DNA of 64,000 bases from Polynucleobacter sp. MWH-UH35A (lineage in GTDB: Bacteria > Pseudomonadota > Gammaproteobacteria > Burkholderiales > Burkholderiaceae). Under the pieces are notes generated by a model, which searched no databases, was not told the origin of the DNA, and saw only the letters and a list, made by a program, of their open reading frames with translations. The stretch covers positions 1,116,001-1,180,000 of the forward strand of contig NZ_CP061285.1 of assembly GCF_018687075.1 (NCBI RefSeq), in the 5' to 3' direction. This document shows, in pieces, positions 9,561 to 17,831 of the stretch (positions within the stretch are counted from its first letter, which is position 1; each line of letters starts with the position of its first letter). The position numbers and the translations under genes are program-made.

Positions 9561-9896
9561 ATGCGAGCAACGTTTTTCAAACCCGCAGTCTTATTGTCAA
9601 TTGTTTTTGGCATCAGTTATTGGAGCGGCAGTGCTCTTGCTCAAAATGCCGATGCCAGCAATTTATATAAACGCGGCTTAGCGGCTACCTGCGCTAACTG
9701 CCATGGAACCGACGGCAAAGGCGTAGTGGATGGTGGCATGCCATTAATTAATACCCTCACCAGCGAGCAAATGCTAGCTCAGTTGAAAGCATTCAAATCG
9801 GGCGCACGCGAAGGCACCATCATGCCGCAATTAGCCAAAGGTTATACAGACGAGCAACTCGAAATCATCTCCAATCAACTTGGCAAGAAACAATAA
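9561..9896 (+). CDS. Monoheme c-type cytochrome, sulfide dehydrogenase electron-transfer subunit
   Basis: A 111-residue exported cytochrome. It has a Sec signal peptide ending at ALAQ (about residue 28), a heme attachment motif CANCH at residues 44-48, and a likely axial methionine in GTIMPQ (Met88). A GGAGA ribosome-binding site at 9548-9552 places the start at ATG 9561 rather than the overlapping ATG 9546. It lies 11 bases before the flavoprotein subunit gene. The pair matches flavocytochrome c sulfide dehydrogenase (FccAB/SoxEF), in which this subunit takes electrons from the flavin. One heme, instead of the two in the Allochromatium cytochrome subunit, marks the short type. Confidence 0.82.
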   Translation: MRATFFKPAVLLSIVFGISYWSGSALAQNADASNLYKRGLAATCANCHGTDGKGVVDGGMPLINTLTSEQMLAQLKAFKSGAREGTIMPQLAKGYTDEQLEIISNQLGKKQ

Positions 9897-9907
9897 GGAA
9901 GCACATC

Positions 9908-11182
9908 ATGGATCGTCGACACTTCATAGGCAACAGCGCAGCTGCCCTCGGTTTACTTGCAGGCTTCTCAAGTCAAGCTAAAGCCAGCTTACAAAAAGCA
10001 GAAATTCTGGTTATTGGCGGAGGCTATGGTGGTGCTACTGCTGCCAAATATTTACGCCTGTTTTCTAACAACACGGCTAATGTGACGCTGATCGAGCCTA
10101 ATACCTCTTTCATTTCTTGCCCACTATCTAACCTTGTTGTAGGTGGCTCGCGCACTTTAGCTGAAATCACTTCTACATACGATACTCTTAGCAAACGGCA
10201 TGGCATTAAGATCCTTCAGGATAGTGTCAGCAGTATTGATGCAGATAAGAAAACCGTAAAGCTTGCCTCAGGCAAAACTCTGCGTTACGACAAGGCAATT
10301 GTGTCACCAGGCGTATCGCTCAACTTTAAGAGCATTGAAGGTCTTGCGCAAGCCAATAAAGAGGGTGTAACTCTGCAAGCCTGGAAGGCTGGAGCAGAAA
10401 CCGTGGCGCTGCATAAGCAAATTGCTGCTATGCGTGAAGGTGGCACGTTTGCAATCAGCATTCCAGAAGCTCCCTATCGCTGCCCTCCCGGACCTTACGA
10501 GCGTGCTTGCCAGGTAGCCAACTACCTCAAGCAACACAACCCTAGAGGGAAGGTAGTGATCTTGGATGCCAACCAAGATGTCACATCCAAAGGCGCTTTG
10601 TTTAAGAAGGTGTGGGCTGAACAATACGCTGGAATTATTGAGTATCGACCAAAGAGCAATGTTGTAGGGGTTGATGCCAAAACCAAAACCCTTAAACTCG
10701 AAGTGGAAGATGATGTCAAAGCGGATGTACTGAATGTCTTGCCACAAATGTCTGCTGGTGAGATTGCTATCAAAACTGGTTTAGCAAACTCTAATGGTCG
10801 CTGGGCAAACGTGAACTTCCTCAATTTTGAATCTACCGCACAAAAAGATATTCACGTACTAGGTGATGCAATTCAGATTGCACCAGCGATGCCCAAGTCT
10901 GGACATATGGCCAATCAACATGCAAAAGTTGCTGCGGCGGCGATCGTTGCTGAACTGAGCGGTTGGGAAATGAATCCTGCTCCAGTCTTAACAAATACTT
11001 GCTACAGCTTTGTTAACTCCAAGGATGTGGTTCACGTCGCTAGCGTTCATCAATACAGCGCAGCCGAGAAGACCTTCAAACCGGTTCCAGGGGCAGGAGG
11101 ATTATCACCGACCCCTTCCACTCTTGAAGGTGTTTACGCCTGGGGATGGGCTCACAATATTTGGGCTGATAGCTTAGGCTAA
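9908..11182 (+). CDS. fccB: Flavocytochrome c sulfide dehydrogenase, flavoprotein subunit
   Basis: 424 residues with a Tat-like leader (DRRHFIGNSAAALGLLAG), then the FAD motif VIGGGYGGATAAKYLR at about residues 35-50. Cys71 in SCPLSN corresponds to the FAD-linking cysteine of the family. Cys192 in RCPPGPYE and Cys365 in NTCYSF correspond to the redox-active disulfide. Allowing for the leader, the spacing agrees with Cys42, Cys161 and Cys337 of the Allochromatium enzyme. It oxidises sulfide to sulfur in the periplasm, passing electrons to the upstream cytochrome. No other sox genes are present in the window. Confidence 0.9.
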   Translation: MDRRHFIGNSAAALGLLAGFSSQAKASLQKAEILVIGGGYGGATAAKYLRLFSNNTANVTLIEPNTSFISCPLSNLVVGGSRTLAEITSTYDTLSKRHGIKILQDSVSSIDADKKTVKLASGKTLRYDKAIVSPGVSLNFKSIEGLAQANKEGVTLQAWKAGAETVALHKQIAAMREGGTFAISIPEAPYRCPPGPYERACQVANYLKQHNPRGKVVILDANQDVTSKGALFKKVWAEQYAGIIEYRPKSNVVGVDAKTKTLKLEVEDDVKADVLNVLPQMSAGEIAIKTGLANSNGRWANVNFLNFESTAQKDIHVLGDAIQIAPAMPKSGHMANQHAKVAAAAIVAELSGWEMNPAPVLTNTCYSFVNSKDVVHVASVHQYSAAEKTFKPVPGAGGLSPTPSTLEGVYAWGWAHNIWADSLG

Positions 11183-11198
11183 AACCTTTGCGGCGAAT

Positions 11199-11226
11199 AA
11201 AAAAGAGACCCTAGGGTCTCTTTTTT
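11199..11226 (+). terminator. Bidirectional Rho-independent terminator between fccB and the DUF3422 gene
   Basis: A perfect 28-nt palindrome: A6, GAGACCCT, AGGGTCTC, T6. It sits between two convergent genes and can serve both. Confidence 0.9.
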
Positions 11227-11251
11227 GTCTCTTCTCTATTTACGAATCCAT

Positions 11252-12589
11252 TTAAGCATTTTGCTTACGCCGTCTACGTCGACTAATCACCAAGAACGTG
11301 ATTGCAATAATGGGGGCGGCGATAGCGGCAATAATCTCAGGGTGAATGGCTAGCCCAGCCTCCTTGCCACCCTTCACAATATAAGCCAGCAATCCAACGG
11401 CGTAATAAGTTAATACAAGCACCGATAAACTTTCTACCGTCTCTTGAAGTCTGAGTTGAAGCCTAGCGCGCTGATCCATACTGGCGAGTAATTTTTGGGT
11501 CTGCTCCTCATTCACATATTCAATGCGTGTTCTTAAAGTTTGAGTTGTTCTGGAGATACGGTCAGATAACTCTCGCAAGCGTCGCTGGGTCCAGTTACAG
11601 GTTCCCATCGCCGGCTGAAAACGTCGATCCATAAACTCAGATAATGTTTGTACCCCTGGAATGGATGACTCATTTAAGCCAATTAAGTTTTTTGACAGTA
11701 ACTGACTATAGGCCTCAGACGCAGTAAATCGAAGCCCATAACCAGAGATCCATTGTTCAATACGGGAGGCTAGGCGAGAAAGCTCTTCTAGAAAAATCCC
11801 ATCTTTTTCAGTATTTACGCCAGACTCACCCTGTAATTGCGATATCTTTTCAGACAAAGCAGCTAATTCTGACTCCGCTTCTCTTAGGGGCAAGGAAAGG
11901 CTTTTTGCCACTGGAAAAGAAATCATGGCAACCATACGGTAAGTTTCCGCCTCTGCTAGCGCTCTAGCAATTCGACCAAGCTGCCTTGAACCCAATACAT
12001 CATGTGGAATGAAAAAGGAAATGAATCCATCTTCATCCAACTGCAAATCAGTCCATAACTGCGCTTTTTTGCTAGAAAAAATATAACTTCCTAAAACAGT
12101 ATTGCCATTAAAAATTTCAGATACTTCTTGGGCTTCTACAAATAGCGGGCGATGCTCAAAAACCAAATCTAGAGCTGATATTCTTTGGCCGCCAGCTTCT
12201 GAAATGATTGGACAACCTAAGCCCTGAAGAAGCGCATCCAGATCACGTTCTATTTCCAATCTTGACTTCAGCAAAGGCTCGCTAACCTTTGTCTTGTTGT
12301 GAATAATGGCTGCTATCGTTGCGAACTCGCCATGAAGCTCCCACTTCACCACTACTCTCTCTGGCTCTGGCGCCAATTGCAGCGTCGTAAAAGAGTGATC
12401 ATCACGGCTGGGAGTGCACCCCAAGGCGTTACTCAACTTTTGAACCCAAGCTATTTGCTGTTGGCGAGAGGCAGCATCCAATAAGAATGACTGCGAAATG
12501 ACCCTCTCATTGGGCCATAAAGGAATTGGGGGGCGAGCATGAACCTCTTCATGCAAAATCGCTCTGGAAGGATGGTCGTAAGATCTCAT
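11252..12589 (-). CDS. DUF3422 family membrane protein
   Basis: 445 residues, opening with HPSRAILHEEVHARPPIPLW, the recognisable N-terminus of DUF3422 proteins found widely in alpha- and betaproteobacteria. The middle is helical and likely coiled (about residues 215-390). Two hydrophobic segments near the end (about 385-435) are followed by a basic RRRRRK tail. The function is unknown; the architecture suggests an inner-membrane protein with a large cytoplasmic domain. The downstream TAXI-protein gene on the other side is on the same strand, 64 bases upstream, so co-transcription is possible. Confidence 0.8.
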   Translation of the reverse strand: MRSYDHPSRAILHEEVHARPPIPLWPNERVISQSFLLDAASRQQQIAWVQKLSNALGCTPSRDDHSFTTLQLAPEPERVVVKWELHGEFATIAAIIHNKTKVSEPLLKSRLEIERDLDALLQGLGCPIISEAGGQRISALDLVFEHRPLFVEAQEVSEIFNGNTVLGSYIFSSKKAQLWTDLQLDEDGFISFFIPHDVLGSRQLGRIARALAEAETYRMVAMISFPVAKSLSLPLREAESELAALSEKISQLQGESGVNTEKDGIFLEELSRLASRIEQWISGYGLRFTASEAYSQLLSKNLIGLNESSIPGVQTLSEFMDRRFQPAMGTCNWTQRRLRELSDRISRTTQTLRTRIEYVNEEQTQKLLASMDQRARLQLRLQETVESLSVLVLTYYAVGLLAYIVKGGKEAGLAIHPEIIAAIAAPIIAITFLVISRRRRRKQNA

Positions 12590-12653
12590 AGGCTCAATAT
12601 ATTTAATTACCTTAGATCATATACCCAAGCTATATCGAAACATAACCATCGAC

Positions 12654-14069
12654 TTAAAGAACTGCGATCTGCCCATCCAGATCTTCGTAGCCATAAGGGT
12701 GCTCACCCCTATTTAAACAATTACGGACGTAATCAATGCTAGTTCGCAAGGTGTAGTAATCGCTAGACATCCGTTTTGAGATCTTAATTTTTATTGCCTG
12801 GTACTCCAGTAGATTAAGTCTCTTGAGGTACTCATCACGCTGCTCATTATTAAAACCATTGAGCAGTTCTTGTTCTAAAGATTTCAGAGATCCGTACAGG
12901 CGATTGATCTTGTTTTGCATCCGTTTCGCACGGAACCCTGGTAAAGATTGCAATATTGGATACGCCAAAACACAGAATGGCAGCAATACAAAAATAAGGC
13001 GATTAATCAACTCAGCCACCCAAAACGGGAAGTAAGCTGATAACAAAGGGTAATTGTTTTTCTCGTAGTGAATGGCTACAGGACTTTCAATTAATGCCGA
13101 ATCTTTGAAAGATGGAAACTCCCCGCGCTGGGCAAAGAAAGACTCTTTGCCGTTGATCTCTCTTGCAGCCTCAAGAAATAAAAACTGAATGGCTGGGTGC
13201 ATACGATCATCAATCAATAAATTAGTCGTTGTAGCGAGCAACTTCATATCCAGTGGCGGAAAGTTCCGCGGCAAACTGAAAGCGCCCTGAGGAACATCCA
13301 AGATATGGAGATAGGGAATTAATTTAGCAAAAGCCTCCGCCCTTTTAAAGGTCACTAGATGCAAGCTTGGATCGTTCAGCAATGCCTGTATATTTGGCGC
13401 CTCATAGGCATCTACGATAAAACTTCCGTCGATCTCACCTGCTTTGAGCGCTTTGACCGAATCGTGGCCAGTAAGCTGAACGACTTTGACCCCTTTCTCG
13501 TAGCCCGCTGCTTTGAGTATCCTAATAGCCTGTGCATAAGTGCCGCTACCGTCGATACCAATGGATATTTTTTTATTCAGAAAATATCTCAGGCCGCCAT
13601 CAACCGCTTGAAAATCAGTCGCCTTTAATTCTGGGCCGCGATAAAAGAACCAAATCGGGTCGTAATCAACCGCACCCAAGGATTGAATACCTTTAGCATC
13701 CTTGGCGTGGCTAACACCAGCCTGAACAAAGGCCGCTTGCAAGGGGTCATTACGATCAGAGAGTCGATTAATATTTTCTTGAGCCCCCATGGTGGGAACT
13801 AACTCTAAAGTAATCCCTTTTCTTTTAAAAAATTCTACATATTTTTTACCAAGAGCCTCATATGAGCTCCCAGGCGATCCGGTTGCCAACATCACATGTC
13901 TTGGCGGGGGCGGATCCGCATACCACCATACCCCCATCAAAATAATCAATAGAAGAATCAGTAGCGGCCAAACTTCTTGCAAAAATTGCGTAAAGTCATT
14001 CCAGTGCTCCTGAGCGCTCTCAGAAAGCCCTAAGAATGTATCTTGAATATCTTGTTTAAAACTTCCCAT
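12654..14069 (-). CDS. TAXI-family TRAP solute-binding protein with membrane anchors (orphan)
   Basis: 471 residues. An N-terminal transmembrane segment (about residues 33-50) precedes a periplasmic TAXI domain with MLATGSPGSSYEALGKKY and the SIGIDGSGTYAQAIRIL region. A second membrane segment follows (about 345-370), then a charged helical C-terminal domain of about 95 residues. Classical TAXI proteins are secreted receptors for TRAP transporters with carboxylate or glutamate substrates. This membrane-tethered form with a cytoplasmic tail and no DctQ/DctM neighbour is probably a sensor or stand-alone binding protein. That role is inference from the architecture. Confidence 0.78.
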   Translation of the reverse strand: MGSFKQDIQDTFLGLSESAQEHWNDFTQFLQEVWPLLILLLIILMGVWWYADPPPPRHVMLATGSPGSSYEALGKKYVEFFKRKGITLELVPTMGAQENINRLSDRNDPLQAAFVQAGVSHAKDAKGIQSLGAVDYDPIWFFYRGPELKATDFQAVDGGLRYFLNKKISIGIDGSGTYAQAIRILKAAGYEKGVKVVQLTGHDSVKALKAGEIDGSFIVDAYEAPNIQALLNDPSLHLVTFKRAEAFAKLIPYLHILDVPQGAFSLPRNFPPLDMKLLATTTNLLIDDRMHPAIQFLFLEAAREINGKESFFAQRGEFPSFKDSALIESPVAIHYEKNNYPLLSAYFPFWVAELINRLIFVLLPFCVLAYPILQSLPGFRAKRMQNKINRLYGSLKSLEQELLNGFNNEQRDEYLKRLNLLEYQAIKIKISKRMSSDYYTLRTSIDYVRNCLNRGEHPYGYEDLDGQIAVL

Positions 14070-14155
14070 GCGCTACCGATCAGCAAATTTCACTAAAGCT
14101 AATGATAATGTGCTTAGTCACATTCTTTCAATTTACATTCAAACACCCTTAAAAC

Positions 14156-14857
14156 ATGATAATTCTTAGAAAATCACAGGATCGAGGCTATGCCGATCAT
14201 GGTTGGCTTAAAAGCTTTCACTCATTTTCATTTGCCGGTTATCACGACCCACGTTTTATGGGCTGGGGCAACTTACGTGTCATTAATGAGGATCGCGTTG
14301 CTGCGGGGATGGGCTTTGGCAAACATAGTCATCGCAACATGGAAATTATTAGCTACGTCCTCGCAGGTGAGTTAGCGCACGAAGACAGCATGGGGAATAT
14401 CAAAAGCATTCCGCCAGGAGATGTTCAACGCATGAGTGCCGGTAGTGGAGTCACTCATAGTGAGTTCAATCACGCACAGGACCAAACCACGCATTTCTTG
14501 CAAATCTGGATTGAGCCCAATGTTTTAGAGATTGAACCAAGCTACGAACAAAAAGCAGTGCCTGAGATTGAAAAACACGGGCAACTACGTATCATCGCCT
14601 CCCCTACTGGCAAGGATGGTGCCGTCAAAATTCATGCTGATGCTTGGGTTTATGTTGGTCTATTTAATGGCTCTCAATCAGCAACAGTGCAGTTAGATCC
14701 AAAGAGAAAGGCTTATGCCCACCTCATACGCGGATCTCTCATTATTAATGGCCATGCCATTACTGGTGGGGATGCACTCTTGATCGAGAATGAATCCAAG
14801 CTCGAAATCAGCAATGGAGTCGATGCAGAAGTATTGATTTTTGACTTGAGTCATTAA
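14156..14857 (+). CDS. Pirin family protein (YhhW-like)
   Basis: 233 residues with two cupin halves. The first half contains GFGKHSHRNMEIISYVLAGE and SGVTHSEFNH, giving metal ligands His57, His59, His101 and Glu103 at the same positions as the quercetinase-active E. coli YhhW. The N-terminal DHGWLKSFHSFSFAGY segment is also typical. Family members are Fe-binding dioxygenase-like or redox-sensing proteins in the cytoplasm. It is divergent from the TAXI gene, and the 86-bp gap must hold both promoters. No flavonoid catabolism genes are near, so the physiological role is open. Confidence 0.88.
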   Translation: MIILRKSQDRGYADHGWLKSFHSFSFAGYHDPRFMGWGNLRVINEDRVAAGMGFGKHSHRNMEIISYVLAGELAHEDSMGNIKSIPPGDVQRMSAGSGVTHSEFNHAQDQTTHFLQIWIEPNVLEIEPSYEQKAVPEIEKHGQLRIIASPTGKDGAVKIHADAWVYVGLFNGSQSATVQLDPKRKAYAHLIRGSLIINGHAITGGDALLIENESKLEISNGVDAEVLIFDLSH

Positions 14858-14910
14858 TAATTGACTCGTATCAGCATACGATCAGATATCGCTCTAAATG
14901 CTTCTACATC

Positions 14911-16458
14911 ATGATTGAAACTTCTGGTAAGAAACTGGCTGGCCCCATCATTCGGCTGCATCCCAATGACAATATTGTGGTTGCTCGAGTTGATATTGGC
15001 ATTGGGACTGAAGTCCCTAGCGAGAATTTCACTAGCCGTAGCCAAGTGCCTGCTGGCTACAAGGTCGCCTCTCAGAGAATTCTCAAGGGTGAGCCCATCC
15101 TCAAATACAACGTCACAGTAGGTTTTGCCAATACCGATATTGAAGCCGGCACTCTGGTTCACAGTCACAATACAGAGTTTCGTGAATTTGATCGTGACTA
15201 TGCTTATGCGAGCGAATATCAGCCAACTGAACTCTTACCTGAATCACAACGAGCAACTTTTCAAGGTTATGTCCGACCAAACGGCAAAGTAGGCACACGC
15301 AATTTCATTGGGATCTTATCCACTGTCAACTGTTCTGCAACGGTTGTTCATAAAATCGCCGATTGGTTCACGCCCGAAAGACTGAAAGAATTTCCCAATA
15401 TAGATGGCGTCGTTGCCTTTAGTCATGACATCGGTTGCGGTATGGAAATGAGTGGTGAACCCATGGAACTGCTGCGTCGCACGATGGCCGGCTATGCCCG
15501 TCACCCCAACCTGGCTGCCGCCCTCATTGTTGGGCTTGGCTGCGAGCGCAATCAACTTAAAGGTTTGATGGAGCAAGAAGATCTGCATGCTGGGACAAAT
15601 CTTCATACCTTCATCATGCAAGAGTCTGGCGGCACCCGCAAGACTATTGAAGCCGGAATTGAAGCCGTTAAGGCATTACTACCTGAGGCAAATAAAGCAA
15701 AGCGTGAAACTGTTTCTGCCAGCCACTTATGTGTTGGTTTGCAATGCGGCGGCTCGGATGGCTTTTCTTCTATCACAGCCAACCCTGCATTAGGTGCGGC
15801 AATCGATATTTTGTCTCAGCATGGTGGCACCGGAATTCTCTCGGAGACACCAGAGATCTATGGCGTTGAACATACGCTCACGCGCCGCGCAGTGAATCGC
15901 TCCGTTGGCGAAAAACTAATTGAACGAATTCGCTGGTGGAAAGATGAATACTCCGTTGGAAGGGATGTTCAAATTAATGGGCAAGTAAGCCCTGGCAATC
16001 AGATTGGTGGCCTAGCCAATATTTTTGAAAAATCACTTGGCTCCTCCATGAAAGGCGGTACCGGTCCGCTCATGGAAGTCTATAAATACGCAGAACCTGT
16101 TAACACCAAAGGTTTTGTATTTATGGATACGCCTGGATTTGATCCAGTCTCTGCAACCGGCCAAATTGCGGGGGGAGCCAATCTCATCGCCTTTACTACC
16201 GGTCGAGGCTCCATGTTTGGCTCTAAGCCAGCCCCCTGCATCAAACTCGCTACCAATACGCCAATGTATCGGCGCCTGACCGAGGATATGGACATTAACT
16301 GCGGAGAGATTTTGGATGGCACCGTCTCCGTACAAGAAATGGGGCAGCGGATCTTTGAGTTATTTATCCGCACAGCCTCTGGAGAACCCACCAAAAGCGA
16401 GTTATTAGGCTTGGGTGACTATGAATTTGTACCCTGGCAAATTGGGGTTATGAGCTAA
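14911..16458 (+). CDS. UxaA-family sugar-acid dehydratase (altronate/galactarate dehydratase type)
   Basis: 515 residues with the two-part layout of UxaA/GarD enzymes. An N-terminal SAF domain (about 1-95; IIRLHPNDNIVVARVDI) is followed by the catalytic part, beginning YVRPNGKVGTRNFIGIL and including FSHDIGCGMEM, VGLGCERNQ, GLQCGGSDGFSSITANP and FMDTPGFDPVSATG. These enzymes are metal-dependent (Fe2+) dehydratases of aldarate or aldonate substrates. The conserved Cys residues are present. It stands alone, without uxaB/uxaC or a transporter, so the substrate cannot be fixed from context. Confidence 0.82.
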   Translation: MIETSGKKLAGPIIRLHPNDNIVVARVDIGIGTEVPSENFTSRSQVPAGYKVASQRILKGEPILKYNVTVGFANTDIEAGTLVHSHNTEFREFDRDYAYASEYQPTELLPESQRATFQGYVRPNGKVGTRNFIGILSTVNCSATVVHKIADWFTPERLKEFPNIDGVVAFSHDIGCGMEMSGEPMELLRRTMAGYARHPNLAAALIVGLGCERNQLKGLMEQEDLHAGTNLHTFIMQESGGTRKTIEAGIEAVKALLPEANKAKRETVSASHLCVGLQCGGSDGFSSITANPALGAAIDILSQHGGTGILSETPEIYGVEHTLTRRAVNRSVGEKLIERIRWWKDEYSVGRDVQINGQVSPGNQIGGLANIFEKSLGSSMKGGTGPLMEVYKYAEPVNTKGFVFMDTPGFDPVSATGQIAGGANLIAFTTGRGSMFGSKPAPCIKLATNTPMYRRLTEDMDINCGEILDGTVSVQEMGQRIFELFIRTASGEPTKSELLGLGDYEFVPWQIGVMS

Positions 16459-16527
16459 TAGAACTGTAGAATTAATCCTATTAGCTCAACCCAGATAGAA
16501 ACAAACTGAAGAAACTGAAACAGGCTT

Positions 16528-17508
16528 ATGAAATTTAGGGATTACTACGAAACACTCGGCGTTGCTCGTGGCGCCACTGAAGCTGAAATTAAATCAGCCT
16601 ATCGCAAACTGGCTCGCAAATACCATCCAGACGTCAATAAGGAAGTTGGCGCTGAAGAGCAATTCAAACAAATCGGCGAGGCTTATGCAGTTTTAAAAGA
16701 CACTGAAAAGCGTGCTGCTTACGATCGTTTTGGTGAGAACTGGAAAAACGGTCAAGACTTTACCCCTCCTCCCAACTGGAATGAAGGCTTCGAATATTCT
16801 GATGGCGGTTATGGTGGCGGTCATCCAGGTTATGGTGGTGGTTTTGAGGGTGATCAAAGCGAATTCTTTGAATCACTCTTTGGTAGAGGCAAACATCGCC
16901 AAGGCGGTCGCGGTAGCCATACTCGTCAAGGTATGAACTTCAAAGGTCAGGATCATCACGCCAAAATTTTGATTGATCTTGCTGATGCTTATAACGGTGC
17001 CAAACGTACGATTGCGCTACATATGCCCGTCCAAGATGCAAACGGCCATGTCAGCACCCAAGAACGTAAGTTAGATGTCAGCATCCCTAAAGGTATTAAG
17101 GCTGGGCAAAATTTACGATTGTCTGGACAAGGCGGACCAGGTGTTGGTGAAGGCCCTGCTGGCGACCTCTATTTGGAAATCGATTTTCATCCAAATCCCA
17201 TCTACCGGGTTGAAGGCAAGGATGTATTCATCGACATTCCTTTGGCGCCATGGGAAGCCGCCTTAGGTACAACAGTAAACGTCCCGACCCCGGCAGGGAG
17301 CACCCTGGAATTAAAGATCCCCGCTGGAACAGTAGCGGGCCGGAAGATGCGACTCAAAGGCAAAGGCATTCCCAGTGCGGAAGCCGGCGATCTCTACGTC
17401 GTACCATCTATTGCCCTGCCACCAGCAGACACAGATGCACACAAAGAGGCCTATCAATCATTTGAAAAGGCTTTTGATTTCAACCCCAGAACACACTTGA
17501 AGGGATGA
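16528..17508 (+). CDS. cbpA: Curved-DNA-binding protein CbpA (class B J-domain co-chaperone)
   Basis: 326 residues. The J-domain occupies residues 1-70 with the HPD motif at 33-35, and a Gly/Phe-rich linker with [17 protein letters not shown] lies at about 90-110. A DnaJ C-terminal substrate domain follows, without a zinc-finger region, which defines class B. CbpA stimulates DnaK ATPase and binds curved DNA. It is immediately followed, with a 4-base overlap, by the gene for its modulator CbpM, which supports the assignment over other DnaJ-like proteins. Confidence 0.92.
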   Translation: MKFRDYYETLGVARGATEAEIKSAYRKLARKYHPDVNKEVGAEEQFKQIGEAYAVLKDTEKRAAYDRFGENWKNGQDFTPPPNWNEGFEYSDGGYGGGHPGYGGGFEGDQSEFFESLFGRGKHRQGGRGSHTRQGMNFKGQDHHAKILIDLADAYNGAKRTIALHMPVQDANGHVSTQERKLDVSIPKGIKAGQNLRLSGQGGPGVGEGPAGDLYLEIDFHPNPIYRVEGKDVFIDIPLAPWEAALGTTVNVPTPAGSTLELKIPAGTVAGRKMRLKGKGIPSAEAGDLYVVPSIALPPADTDAHKEAYQSFEKAFDFNPRTHLKG

Positions 17509-17822
17509 TTGATATGACACAAACCAATATCACCTGGATTGAAGGATCGGTTGTGGAGAATGAAGTCCACATGACGATTGTTGAACTCTCGCATGCTTCA
17601 CGCACTCCTGAAGAACTCATCATGACTTGGGTTTCTGAAGGCGTCTTAAGTCCAACAGGATCATCTCCTCAAGATTGGCGCTTTAGCGGCGATTCATTGA
17701 GAAGAGCCAAAACTGCTGCGCACCTGACACACGATTTAGAGTTAAATGTGCCAGGCGTTGCCCTGGCCCTCGATCTACTCGATGAAATTGCCCAGCTACG
17801 CGCACGTCTACCGCGCATCTAA
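17505..17822 (+). CDS. cbpM: Chaperone modulator CbpM
   Basis: 105 residues (102 if starting at ATG 17514), with a MerR-like N-terminal helix-turn-helix region ([16 protein letters not shown], then W-R-F) and a helical tail ([17 protein letters not shown]). CbpM binds the CbpA J-domain and blocks its activation of DnaK. The start overlaps the cbpA stop (ATGA), showing translational coupling and matched expression. The gene ends 9 bases before the convergent uup stop, with no obvious terminator between them. Confidence 0.88.
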   Translation: MIDMTQTNITWIEGSVVENEVHMTIVELSHASRTPEELIMTWVSEGVLSPTGSSPQDWRFSGDSLRRAKTAAHLTHDLELNVPGVALALDLLDEIAQLRARLPRI

Positions 17823-17831
17823 GCTATAGCA

